Positions 1-6,762 of a stretch of 11,449 nucleotides of DNA are shown here, in pieces. The stretch lies in the NCBI GenBank assembly GCA_030618925.1, contig JAUXCK010000048.1:1-11449 (forward strand), read 5' to 3'. The translations under genes were made by a program, and so were the position numbers. Source of the DNA: Desulfobacteraceae bacterium. Lineage in GTDB: Bacteria; Desulfobacterota; Desulfobacteria; Desulfobacterales; SURF-7. How positions within the stretch are numbered: the first letter of the stretch is position 1; the number at the start of each line of letters is the position of its first letter. Under the pieces are notes generated by a model. That model had not been told where the DNA came from. It ran no database searches and saw only the letters and a list, made by a program, of their open reading frames with translations.

Positions 1-46
1 ATGGTAGCCGGCAAGGAATTGACCCACGGGTTATGCGGGGATTGCG

Positions 47-766
47 TTACAGGACCGACTCGATTTCTTCCGCAATTCTGATGGCTGCGGCAACCGGGTC
101 CCCGGCATCCCGGATGGGGCGTCCGATAACCAGATAATCGGCACCGTTCCGGATGGCCCGGGCCGGTGTCATGACCCGCTGCTGGTCATCGCTTCCGATC
201 GCCTCCCAGGAAGGTCTGATCCCCGGGGTGACCGTGATGAAATCAGGGCCAAAGGCACTTTTGATCTGTTTTGCCTCCTGGCCGGAACAGACGATGCCAA
301 TGCATCCTGCAGCCCTGGCCATGTCCGCTTTTTTTAGAACGAGTTTTGTCACATCATTGGCGAATTCTTCCCGGAATCCCGTTTCCCGCAGGTCTTTTCC
401 CCCGATGCTGGTTAAAACAGTCACGCCGAGCACACCGACACGTCCCTTGCTCCCATTGACGGCAGCCTCAAGCATTTTTGTTGATTCACCACAGTGGACT
501 GTGGCAAAGGTCACGTGGAGGTCGGAAATGGTTTCCATGGCCCGGCTGACGGTGGCCGGGATATCATGCAGCTTGAGATCAAGGAAAATATCGGCAGCTC
601 CCTTTTCTCTGATCAAGCGGATAATTTCCGGGCCTGTGCTGATAAAAAGTTCAAGCCCCACCTTGAACATGCCCACATGTCCGGCAAGACGCTGCACCAA
701 CGGTATGGCTGCATCAAGAGAAGGGACATCCAGGGGGAAAATGATGTGATCTTTTGCCTGTTTCAT
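47..766 (-). CDS. pyrF: Orotidine 5'-phosphate decarboxylase
   Basis: Decarboxylates OMP to UMP, the last step of de novo pyrimidine synthesis, in the cytoplasm. The 239-residue product is normal length for the short bacterial family. Visible hallmarks are the LDVPS strand with D13, K35 in the FKVGLELF strand, the catalytic DxKxxD motif as D63-K65-D68 in FLDLKLHDIP, the phosphate-binding TPGIR segment near 180-184, and IGRPIRDA near 214-221 with R216. I chose the ATG at 766 because GGAGGT lies 6 bases upstream. ATGs at 790 and 781 would only add MGDMGGIH and lack such a site. The gene diverges from selA, so it has its own promoter within 767-951. Nothing recognisable lies between its stop and the left edge (1-46). 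Confidence 0.97.
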   Translation of the reverse strand: MKQAKDHIIFPLDVPSLDAAIPLVQRLAGHVGMFKVGLELFISTGPEIIRLIREKGAADIFLDLKLHDIPATVSRAMETISDLHVTFATVHCGESTKMLEAAVNGSKGRVGVLGVTVLTSIGGKDLRETGFREEFANDVTKLVLKKADMARAAGCIGIVCSGQEAKQIKSAFGPDFITVTPGIRPSWEAIGSDDQQRVMTPARAIRNGADYLVIGRPIRDAGDPVAAAIRIAEEIESVL

Positions 767-789
767 ATGAATACCTCCCATATCCCCCA

Positions 790-805
790 TACCCTAAAAT
801 GGGTA
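790..805. repeat. Short inverted repeat upstream of pyrF
   Basis: TACCC (790-794) and GGGTA (801-805) are perfect inverted arms around a 6-base AT-only centre. The element sits 24 bases upstream of the pyrF start on the minus strand. It could be an operator or a small leader hairpin. Ten paired bases are few enough to arise by chance, so no role is assigned. Confidence 0.3.
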
Positions 806-857
806 CGCCATAAAGCATTTTTATTAAATCATCTGAATTAATTGACTTAAATGATGC

Positions 858-951
858 AGGAGGATAAGAAATGTGATATAAACAAAATCGCCTGAAAAAG
901 TGCAAAAACAGGCATCTGTCGCAAGGTGTGATAATTAAAAAGGAGATTTTA
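858..951 (+). promoter_or_regulatory. selA leader with SD-ATG-TGA and downstream hairpin
   Basis: A perfect AGGAGG (858-863) stands 7 bases before ATG (871-873), which is followed at once by TGA (874-876). The frame then stays open for 25 sense codons into the selA ATG at 952, and all of it is in the selA frame. GCCTG (890-894) and CAGGC (909-913) can form a 5-bp hairpin starting 13 bases after the TGA, with a 14-base A-rich loop carrying GTGC. A competing stem, ACAG/CTGT (908-911/916-919), is also possible. In E. coli a SECIS-like element in the selAB 5' leader binds SelB and lowers selAB expression, so a regulatory role is plausible. The loop does not begin with a G, as the common bacterial SECIS description requires, so it may be only a start-stop element or chance. 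Confidence 0.4.
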
Positions 952-2364
952 ATGGAACCGACTGAAAAACAGCAGCGCTTCCTGCGGAACCTTCCGGGTG
1001 TTGACAGCCTTCTCGAGCTTGCCTGGAAAGACACTTTTTTTGATCAGGTGCCAAAGACGGTTGTAAAACGTGCCGTCCGAAGGGTGATTGACGGGACAAG
1101 AGACCAAATCATGGCAAATGAACCAACAGACCTGTTAAAGACCGGGATACTGATGGAAAAGGTGAAGGCAGTTGTAAACAATGCAATGACACCGAATCTC
1201 AGGAGGGTCGTCAATGCAACGGGTGTTGTGGTTCACACGAATCTCGGCCGATCGCTCCTGGCTAAGGAGGCTGTTTCCCGCCTGGCTGAAATTGCGGCAA
1301 CCTATTCCAATCTGGAATTTGATATTTCTAAAGGCAAACGGGGCCTTCGATACAGTCTTGTTGAAGACCTTTTGTGCGAGATCAGCGGTGCGGAGGCGGC
1401 CATGGTGGTTAACAACAACGCTGGCGCCGTTCTCGTGTGTCTCGATACCCTTGCCAGGGGCAGAGAAGTCATCGTTTCAAGAGGGGAACTCGTGGAAATC
1501 GGCGGTTCTTTCAGGATTCCTGATGTCATGGCAAAAAGCGGCGGCATCTTGAAAGAGGTGGGGACCACCAACCGCACCCATTTAGGCGATTATGAGGATG
1601 CCCTTACCAATGAAACAGGCCTCTTGTTAAAAGTGCACACCAGCAATTACAGTGTGGTCGGCTTTACGGCGGATGTCCCCCTTAAAACGCTTGTGGCCCT
1701 CGGCAGACAGTATCACCTGCCGGTGATGGAAGACCTGGGCAGCGGGACTTTTGTGGATTTTTCCAGGTTTGGACTGGAAAAAGAGCCAACAGTCCAGGAA
1801 TCGGTTGCTTCAGGGGCCGACATTGTCACCTTCAGCGGTGATAAGCTCCTTGGCGGACCTCAGTCAGGCCTCATTGTCGGAAAAAAGGATATCATAGAGG
1901 GCATCCGAAAAAACCCCTTGACCCGGGCCCTTCGCATTGACAAGCTGACGCTTTCTGCGTTAGAGAGCACCCTCCGGATTTACCGTGACATGGACCGGGC
2001 TGTGGAGGAAATTCCAACCCTTCGGCTGCTGGCCCGGCCATTGTCGGATATTGAAAAAAGTGCTGTCCATCTGGCTGAAATGCTGAAAGATATCGGTGAT
2101 TCACGCCTTGATGCAGGTATCAGGGATGATGTTTCGAAAGCCGGTGGCGGTTCCCTGCCCCTGTTAGAGCTTCCGAGCAAATGTATCGGAATCAGGGTAG
2201 AGGGCATGTCAGCCAACAGGCTTGAAAAACAAATGCGTTTAAACACCCCGCCCATCATCGGCAGAATAGAAGAGGACCTTTTTATCATCGACCTCAGAAC
2301 CGTATTAGAGGATGACGTCTCAATTATTTGCCAGGGGGTGGCCCGTATGTTGAAAAAGGAGTAA
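952..2364 (+). CDS. selA: L-seryl-tRNA(Sec) selenium transferase
   Basis: PLP enzyme that converts Ser-tRNA(Sec) to Sec-tRNA(Sec) using selenophosphate; in bacteria it is a large ring-shaped homo-oligomer. The 470 residues match the usual length (about 460). The N-terminal helical tRNA-binding part includes FLRNLPGVDSLL near 10-21. The core has RRVVNATGVVVHTNLGRS near 84-101, the Asn-rich MVVNNNAGAV near 151-160, and the PLP lysine K298 in TFSGDKLLGGPQSG, with RKNPLTRALRIDK after it. The ATG at 952 has GGAG 6 bases upstream; a GTG at 928 is in frame but less convincing. Neither selB nor selD is in the window, and the next gene is a zinc ribbon 7 bases on. The UGA-containing leader just upstream may bear on its control. 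Confidence 0.97.
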   Translation: MEPTEKQQRFLRNLPGVDSLLELAWKDTFFDQVPKTVVKRAVRRVIDGTRDQIMANEPTDLLKTGILMEKVKAVVNNAMTPNLRRVVNATGVVVHTNLGRSLLAKEAVSRLAEIAATYSNLEFDISKGKRGLRYSLVEDLLCEISGAEAAMVVNNNAGAVLVCLDTLARGREVIVSRGELVEIGGSFRIPDVMAKSGGILKEVGTTNRTHLGDYEDALTNETGLLLKVHTSNYSVVGFTADVPLKTLVALGRQYHLPVMEDLGSGTFVDFSRFGLEKEPTVQESVASGADIVTFSGDKLLGGPQSGLIVGKKDIIEGIRKNPLTRALRIDKLTLSALESTLRIYRDMDRAVEEIPTLRLLARPLSDIEKSAVHLAEMLKDIGDSRLDAGIRDDVSKAGGGSLPLLELPSKCIGIRVEGMSANRLEKQMRLNTPPIIGRIEEDLFIIDLRTVLEDDVSIICQGVARMLKKE

Positions 2365-2371
2365 CCATCGT

Positions 2372-2608
2372 ATGCCTATTTATGAATATCATTGTAAAAA
2401 ATGCGATCAGGGGTTTGAATATCTTGTTTTTGGCAATGATGAGCCCAAGAATTGTCCCTCATGCAGCAGCCGGAAAGTAAGCCGGATGATGTCTGCCTGC
2501 GGGTTTAAAACCGGGGGCGGCAGCAGTGAATCTGCCGGTTCGTCTGCTGCTTCCTCCTCCTCGTGCAAAGGATGCAGTGCGAGCAGTTGCTCGGGTTGCG
2601 GCAGTTGA
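2372..2608 (+). CDS. FmdB-type zinc ribbon protein with Cys/Ser-rich tail
   Basis: A 78-residue protein of the FmdB regulatory family, starting MPIYEYHCKKC. C8/C11 and C28/C31 form the two CxxC knuckles of a zinc ribbon over residues 1-45, with an extra C43. The tail (about 48-78) is almost entirely Gly, Ser, Ala and Cys and holds two more CxxC pairs, C65/C68 and C73/C76. Such tails are familiar in this family. The founding member was proposed to regulate formamidase/amidase genes, but most relatives have no proven role. The Shine-Dalgarno AAGGAG lies inside the last codons of selA, 10 bases before the ATG, and the stop overlaps the hemC start, so it appears translationally coupled on both sides. 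The function here is unknown. Confidence 0.85.
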   Translation: MPIYEYHCKKCDQGFEYLVFGNDEPKNCPSCSSRKVSRMMSACGFKTGGGSSESAGSSAASSSSCKGCSASSCSGCGS

Positions 2609-3534
2609 TGGCAGAACGGGTTAAAATCGGTACAAGGGGGAGTCCGCTTGCGTTGTGGCAGGCGAACTGGGTAAAATCCGCCCTGACAGCCGGATCCTCA
2701 TTTGTTCGGGTTGATATAGAGGTAATCAAAACCAGGGGGGATAAAATTCTTGATGTTCCCCTTGCCAAAATCGGTGGGAAAGGTCTTTTTGTAAAAGAGA
2801 TCGAAGAGGCCCTTTTGGACGGCCGGATCGACCTTGCGGTTCACAGCATGAAAGATATGCCGGCTGAATTGCCAGAAGGGTTGATCATCGGTGCCATTCC
2901 GGAACGTGAAAATCCTCAGGATGTGCTGTTGTCCAGAACCGGTTGCACTTTGTCGGAACTGAAACATGGCGCCCGTATCGGAACCAGCAGCCTTCGGCGT
3001 GCAGCCCAGCTGAGAAGCAGGAGACCGGATCTTGAGATCCTTCCCCTGCGGGGAAATCTTGACACACGCGTCCACAAGCTTCAGACCCAGGATCTGGACG
3101 CCATTGTTCTGGCAGCGGCAGGGGTAAAAAGACTGGATTATGAGAGTTTTATATCTGAATATCTGGATCCCGGCGTCATGCTGCCGGCCGCAGGCCAGGG
3201 GGCCCTTTGCATTGAAACCCGGGAAGACGATTCCCTGACAGCAGGAATCGTAACAGCGCTCGATCATGCCGATACCCGGGCCGCTGTGCTGGGAGAGCGG
3301 GCCTTTCTATGCACCCTGGAAGGCGGTTGCCAGGTCCCGATTGCGGCCCTTGGCAGGATTGAAGCCGATCAGCTCATTCTGAGCGGTCTGGTGGCGGATA
3401 TTGACGGAAAGCACATCATCAGGGATCGTCTGTCAGGGCCAAAGGCCTCATCTGAAAGGATCGGGCAGGATCTTGCGGAAGAACTCCGGTCAAGGGGAGC
3501 CGGTGAGATTTTGAAAGCGCTGCAAAGCACCTGA
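2608..3534 (+). CDS. hemC: Porphobilinogen deaminase (hydroxymethylbilane synthase)
   Basis: Joins four porphobilinogens into hydroxymethylbilane, the first linear tetrapyrrole. The 308-residue product is full length. Motifs in order: KIGTRGSPLALWQAN near 6-20, KTRGD near 41-45, the active-site aspartate D83 in AVHSMKDMP, GTSSLRRAAQL near 125-135, RGNLDTR near 148-154, AAGQGALCIE near 194-203, and C241 in LEGGCQVPI, the cysteine that carries the dipyrromethane cofactor. D83 and C241 line up with D84 and C242 of the E. coli enzyme. The ATG at 2608 overlaps the stop of the zinc-ribbon gene as TGATG, suggesting coupled translation. An upstream in-frame start at 2563 would add 15 residues unlike the family and was rejected. 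The gene leads directly into cobA-hemD. Confidence 0.97.
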   Translation: MAERVKIGTRGSPLALWQANWVKSALTAGSSFVRVDIEVIKTRGDKILDVPLAKIGGKGLFVKEIEEALLDGRIDLAVHSMKDMPAELPEGLIIGAIPERENPQDVLLSRTGCTLSELKHGARIGTSSLRRAAQLRSRRPDLEILPLRGNLDTRVHKLQTQDLDAIVLAAAGVKRLDYESFISEYLDPGVMLPAAGQGALCIETREDDSLTAGIVTALDHADTRAAVLGERAFLCTLEGGCQVPIAALGRIEADQLILSGLVADIDGKHIIRDRLSGPKASSERIGQDLAEELRSRGAGEILKALQST

Positions 3535-3543
3535 AAGGGGATT

Positions 3544-5079
3544 ATGAACGGCAAAGTATATCTGGTTGGGGCAGGCCCGGGAGATCCAGGTCTGATTTCT
3601 GTAAAAGGAAAGGACTGCATCACATGCGCGGATGTTGTTGTCTATGATTATCTGGCATCTCCAATCCTTCTTGCCTACGCAGGCGCGTCAGCAGAGATGA
3701 TCTATGTGGGGAAAAAGGGGGGGGATCACACCATGACCCAGGATGAGATCAATGCCCTGCTTGTCAAAGAGGCCGGAGATGGCAGAATCGTCACCCGCCT
3801 GAAAGGCGGCGATCCTTTTATTTTCGGCCGTGGCGGTGAAGAAGCTGAAGTCCTGAGTCAGGCCGGCATTCCATTTGAAATTGTCCCCGGGGTGACATCT
3901 GCTATTGCAGCGCCGGCATATGCCGGCATCCCGCTGACCCATAGAAAATTTACCTCAACCCTTGCCTTTATCACCGGCCATGAAGATCCCGAAAAGGAGA
4001 CATCCGGCATAGACTGGGATGCCCTTGCAAAGGGGATCGGCACACTTGTTTTCTTAATGGGGGTTAAAAACCTGCCTCACATCACCCGGAAACTGATGGA
4101 TCACGGCAAACCGCCTGAGACACCGGTGGCCCTGGTCCGCTGGGGGACAACAGCGGCACAGCGGACAGTTTCCGGAACACTCGAGACGATTGCCGATGAC
4201 GTAAAAGCAGCAGGGCTGACATCTCCTTCCGTGATCGTTATAGGGGATGTGGTGACCCTTCGGGAATCAATGAAGTGGTTTGAAACCCGGCCGCTTTTTG
4301 GGAAGAAGATCGTGGTCACAAGGGCCCGGCAGCAGGCAAGCGATCTGGTGAAAAAACTTTCCGATCTTGGCGCAGACTGTGTTGAAAGCCCCACGATCCA
4401 AATTGTTCCACCCGGAGACCCCGGCCCCATGGACCTTGCCATTGAACAGATCGCGACCTATGACTGGGTGGTTTTTACCAGTGTCAACGGGGTCAGCTTT
4501 TTTTTTAACAGGCTTTTTGAAAAAGGGCTGGATGCCAGAAGTCTCGGTCATACCCGAACAGCCTCCATCGGTCCCATGACATCAAAGAGGCTTCTCTCTT
4601 TTGGCATTAAAAGCGACATCGTTCCTGAAAGCTTTCAAGCGGAATCTGTTGTCCATGCATTTGCCCATGAAAAAATTGACGGCAAGAAGATACTCCTCCC
4701 GAGGGCTGAAGAAGCCAGGCCGGTTCTTCCTGTTGAGCTTGCCAAAATGGGGGCCATGGTGGATGAAGTGACCGCCTACCACACCCGGGCGGTATCTGAA
4801 GGCAGGGACAAGCTGGTGGCCCTTCTTACGGAAAAGGCCGTTGACCTGATCACCTTTACGAGTTCATCCACCGTTAAAAATTTTAAGGCGCTGTTGCCGC
4901 CAGGCCATATGGCGTCCCTGATGAAGGGCGTGACCCTTGCAAGCATCGGTCCGATCACGACCCAGACCGCCACAGAGCTCGGGTTCAACATTCAGGTGAC
5001 AGCCAAAACTTATACCATCGAGGGGTTGTGCGAGGCCATTTTGCAATATTACGAGAGGGAATCGAATGACCATTTATGA
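3544..5079 (+). CDS. cobA-hemD: Fused uroporphyrinogen-III C-methyltransferase / uroporphyrinogen-III synthase
   Basis: Bifunctional protein of 511 residues. The N-terminal half (about 1-245) is a SAM-dependent methyltransferase (SUMT, tetrapyrrole methylase fold): VGAGPGDPGL near 8-17, YVGKKGGDHTMTQDEIN near 54-70, TRLKGGDPFIFGRGGEEAEVL near 84-104, and VPGVTSAIAAPAYAGIPLTHR near 114-134. The C-terminal half (about 250-511) is uroporphyrinogen-III synthase: KKIVVTRARQQA near 254-265, FTSVNGV near 311-317, SIGPMTS near 341-347, PRAEEAR near 386-392, FTSSSTV near 438-444, and TYTIEGL near 489-495. Together they cyclise hydroxymethylbilane and methylate it to precorrin-2, the branch point for siroheme and cobalamin. 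The same fusion is known in Desulfovibrio and clostridia. It follows hemC by 9 bases with AAGGGG before its ATG. No NAD-dependent precorrin-2 dehydrogenase domain is present. Confidence 0.96.
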   Translation: MNGKVYLVGAGPGDPGLISVKGKDCITCADVVVYDYLASPILLAYAGASAEMIYVGKKGGDHTMTQDEINALLVKEAGDGRIVTRLKGGDPFIFGRGGEEAEVLSQAGIPFEIVPGVTSAIAAPAYAGIPLTHRKFTSTLAFITGHEDPEKETSGIDWDALAKGIGTLVFLMGVKNLPHITRKLMDHGKPPETPVALVRWGTTAAQRTVSGTLETIADDVKAAGLTSPSVIVIGDVVTLRESMKWFETRPLFGKKIVVTRARQQASDLVKKLSDLGADCVESPTIQIVPPGDPGPMDLAIEQIATYDWVVFTSVNGVSFFFNRLFEKGLDARSLGHTRTASIGPMTSKRLLSFGIKSDIVPESFQAESVVHAFAHEKIDGKKILLPRAEEARPVLPVELAKMGAMVDEVTAYHTRAVSEGRDKLVALLTEKAVDLITFTSSSTVKNFKALLPPGHMASLMKGVTLASIGPITTQTATELGFNIQVTAKTYTIEGLCEAILQYYERESNDHL

Positions 5080-6013
5080 GGAAATAGATCTTTCCGGCAT
5101 ACGGACATATTCGGCCGCAAAAAGGATGTCAAAGGTCAGCACAGCAGAAGCGGCCGTTCCGCCGCAAGCCGGCATGACGGTTCGTCAGTTCCTGGATAAT
5201 CTTCCGCCGGTTTTAAAAGCCGGTGACCTTAAGGCCATTGCCCGTGCCGTTGTTCGGGCCCGGGAAAAAGAAAGACCCGTTATCCTCATGATCGGGGGAC
5301 ATGTGGCCAAGACAGGGTGCAGTCCGGTTCTGGCAGATCTGGCGGACAAGGGGTTTGTGACGCATGTTGCATCAAACGGGGCTGCGGCGATCCATGATAC
5401 TGAACTGGCCCGTTTTGGTCATACCTCCGAGGATGTAACAGCCCGGTTGGCAGATGGATCTTTTGGGATGGCAAAAGATACCGCTGATTTTATTAATGAT
5501 GCCGCCAAAAAGGCTGTTGCGGCAGACCAGGGTTTCGGGGAAGCTGTGGGAGCCGGTTTGATTAAGGAAAATCCCCCTTTTCTGGAACATGCCTTGATCG
5601 CCCGTTGTTTTCGATTGAAAATTCCCTATACGCTCCATGTGGCTATCGGCACGGATATTGTGCATCAGCACCCATCAGCCAGCGGTTCGGCCATTGGGGC
5701 AGCATCCCTTAGAGATTTTCGGATTTTTGCCGCTTCAGTTGCCAAACTTGGAGACGGGGGGGTCTTGTTGAACCTGGGAAGCGCGGTTGTGATGCCGGAG
5801 GTTTTTCTAAAAGCCCTTTCAGTCGCTCGAAATTTAGGAGACGGTGTCCGGAATTTTACAACGGCAAATTTTGATATGATTCAGCATTACCGGCCGCATA
5901 CAAATGTGGTCCATCGCCCGGTTCTTTCAGGCGGAAAGGGGTATGCGATCACAGGCCATCATGAAATAATGATCCCTTTGCTGGCTGCGGCCATTCAGGA
6001 AGCAGCCGTTTAA
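5066..6013 (+). CDS. Deoxyhypusine-synthase-like protein of unknown function
   Basis: A 315-residue soluble protein that resembles a widespread bacterial family often labelled deoxyhypusine synthase-like; the assignment is from memory of the family. Visible features are IRTYSAAKRMSKV near 12-24, a buried strand PVILMIGGHVAKTGCSP near 71-87, HVASNGAAAIHDTELA near 100-115, HVAIGTDIVHQHPSASGSAIG near 191-211, GGVLLNLGSAVVMPEVFLKA near 231-250, and NFTTANFDMIQHYRPHTN near 263-280. The Gly-rich strands suggest a Rossmann-like nucleotide-binding fold. I do not see the SWGK lysine motif of true deoxyhypusine synthase, and bacteria lack eIF5A, so that reaction is unlikely. The start overlaps the end of cobA-hemD by 14 bases, with GAGGGA 5 bases before the ATG, so it is co-translated with the tetrapyrrole genes. 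It ends the operon. Confidence 0.75.
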   Translation: MTIYEEIDLSGIRTYSAAKRMSKVSTAEAAVPPQAGMTVRQFLDNLPPVLKAGDLKAIARAVVRAREKERPVILMIGGHVAKTGCSPVLADLADKGFVTHVASNGAAAIHDTELARFGHTSEDVTARLADGSFGMAKDTADFINDAAKKAVAADQGFGEAVGAGLIKENPPFLEHALIARCFRLKIPYTLHVAIGTDIVHQHPSASGSAIGAASLRDFRIFAASVAKLGDGGVLLNLGSAVVMPEVFLKALSVARNLGDGVRNFTTANFDMIQHYRPHTNVVHRPVLSGGKGYAITGHHEIMIPLLAAAIQEAAV

Positions 6014-6067
6014 CCGGTACAGAATTCCGGCAGGCACGATAAAAGTTTAAAACAGGGCCATATTTTC

Positions 6068-6096
6068 TTGACAAAGATATAATATAAAATTAATTT
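6068..6096 (+). promoter_or_regulatory. Candidate sigma70-type promoter for the IHF-family gene
   Basis: A perfect TTGACA (6068-6073) lies in an AT-rich gap. At 17-base spacing the -10 position reads TAATTT (6091-6096), only a partial match. Better -10-like strings, TATAAT (6078-6083) and TAAAAT (6085-6090), lie too close to this -35. The gap separates two gene clusters, so a promoter is expected here, but the exact -10 is uncertain. Confidence 0.4.
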
Positions 6097-6154
6097 GCCA
6101 CAATGATATAAACAGATAATCATTAATCCCTTTTATTTCAGAGGAGTATTTTTT

Positions 6155-6439
6155 ATGACACTTACCAAGGCCCATATCGTGGACGCTATTCAAAATCAAA
6201 TCGGTCTTTCCAGAAAAAGGTGCGTTGAACTTGTTGAAACCCTTTTGGAAGAAATGAAGAAAGCGCTGGAAAGCGGTGAGGATGTCATGATCAGCAGGTT
6301 CGGCAAATTCTGTGTCAATGAAAAAAAGGAGCGGAAAGGAAGGAATCCGGCAACCGGTGACGATTTGATGCTGGCGCCCAGGAGAGTCGTCACATTTAAA
6401 TGTTCACAGGCCATGCGGAATCAAATTAATAAAGATTAA
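6155..6439 (+). CDS. ihfA: Integration host factor / HU family DNA-binding protein (IhfA-like)
   Basis: Small nucleoid protein of 94 residues that bends DNA as a dimer. The N-terminal helices (MTLTKAHIVDAI to about 40) are followed by the beta-sheet body with ISRFGKF near 46-52 and the minor-groove arm GRNPATG at 62-68, whose P65 is the intercalating proline. The stretch APRRVVTF near 74-81 resembles the ARRVVTF of E. coli IhfA more than HU, so the alpha subunit is the better guess; the partner subunit is not in the window. GAGGAG lies 8 bases upstream of the ATG. It is preceded by an AT-rich promoter-like gap and followed after 69 bases by the Trm112-like gene, possibly in the same transcript. 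Confidence 0.88.
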   Translation: MTLTKAHIVDAIQNQIGLSRKRCVELVETLLEEMKKALESGEDVMISRFGKFCVNEKKERKGRNPATGDDLMLAPRRVVTFKCSQAMRNQINKD

Positions 6440-6508
6440 CGTTCAGGGCCTCTATAGAATAGCGGGTGTCTGGAATGTGAGTCTGCAACGGTTGGAAAGG
6501 GAGAAAAT

Positions 6509-6682
6509 ATGGCATTGAGCAAGGAACTCCTTGATATTCTCGCCTGCCCCAAATGCAAGGGCGATATTTATTTGAATGAATCAGAAAACGGGCTTATTTG
6601 TGATCACTGCAAGCTGCTGTATGAGATCAGGGATGAGATTCCGGTAATGCTGATTGATGAGGCGGTCCCTGTTGAGCCTTAA
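6509..6682 (+). CDS. Trm112-like zinc-binding protein (UPF0434/YcaR type)
   Basis: A 57-residue protein starting MALSKELLDILACPKCKG. C13/C16 and C31/C34 (CPKCK and CDHCK) give a four-cysteine zinc site, and DEIPVMLIDEA near 42-52 is the family's typical C-terminal strand. In eukaryotes and archaea Trm112 is an activating partner of several methyltransferases. Bacterial single-domain homologues such as YcaR are far less understood, so a partner role is only inferred. The start is supported by GGGAG at 6498-6502, 6 bases upstream. It follows the IHF-like gene and is closed by a hairpin. It is distinct in composition from the FmdB-type zinc ribbon at 2372-2608. Confidence 0.88.
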   Translation: MALSKELLDILACPKCKGDIYLNESENGLICDHCKLLYEIRDEIPVMLIDEAVPVEP

Positions 6683-6701
6683 GCGTGTTTTATGATGAGA
6701 A

Positions 6702-6726
6702 AAGGCCCGAATAGGAGCCGGGCTTT
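6702..6726 (+). terminator. Probable rho-independent-type hairpin
   Basis: Arms AAGGCCCG (6702-6709) and CGGGCTTT (6719-6726) pair over 8 bases with one G-U wobble and a 9-base loop. It lies 19 bases past the Trm112-like stop. The only T run is inside the right arm, so termination may be weak. It separates this pair of genes from DUF4416. Confidence 0.5.
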
Positions 6727-6762
6727 CCAATATAACAAATCCTCTCTAAAGTTTTTCAGAAA

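Noticed and set aside
153..749. Plus-strand frame of 198 codons opposite pyrF.
   Set aside because: pyrF on the minus strand carries all catalytic motifs; this frame is an antisense shadow with low-complexity Ser/Arg/Pro content.
714..1034. Minus-strand frame spanning the pyrF-selA gap and overlapping both genes.
   Set aside because: It covers the start of pyrF and of selA, both certain, and its Phe/Cys/Arg-rich composition is not protein-like.
2698..3267. Long minus-strand frame (189 codons) opposite hemC.
   Set aside because: It is a shadow of hemC, whose motifs and catalytic residues are fully intact; there is no ribosome site or family resemblance.
3532..3546. hemC ends in TGA and is in the same frame as cobA-hemD, so readthrough would give a HemC-CobA-HemD fusion in an organism that decodes UGA as selenocysteine.
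   Set aside because: One in three neighbouring genes share a frame by chance. cobA has its own AAGGGG and ATG, and I see no SECIS-like hairpin after the TGA.
5066..6013. Calling this gene a true deoxyhypusine synthase.
   Set aside because: The SWGK lysine motif is not visible, and bacteria have no eIF5A substrate, so only a family-like label is justified.
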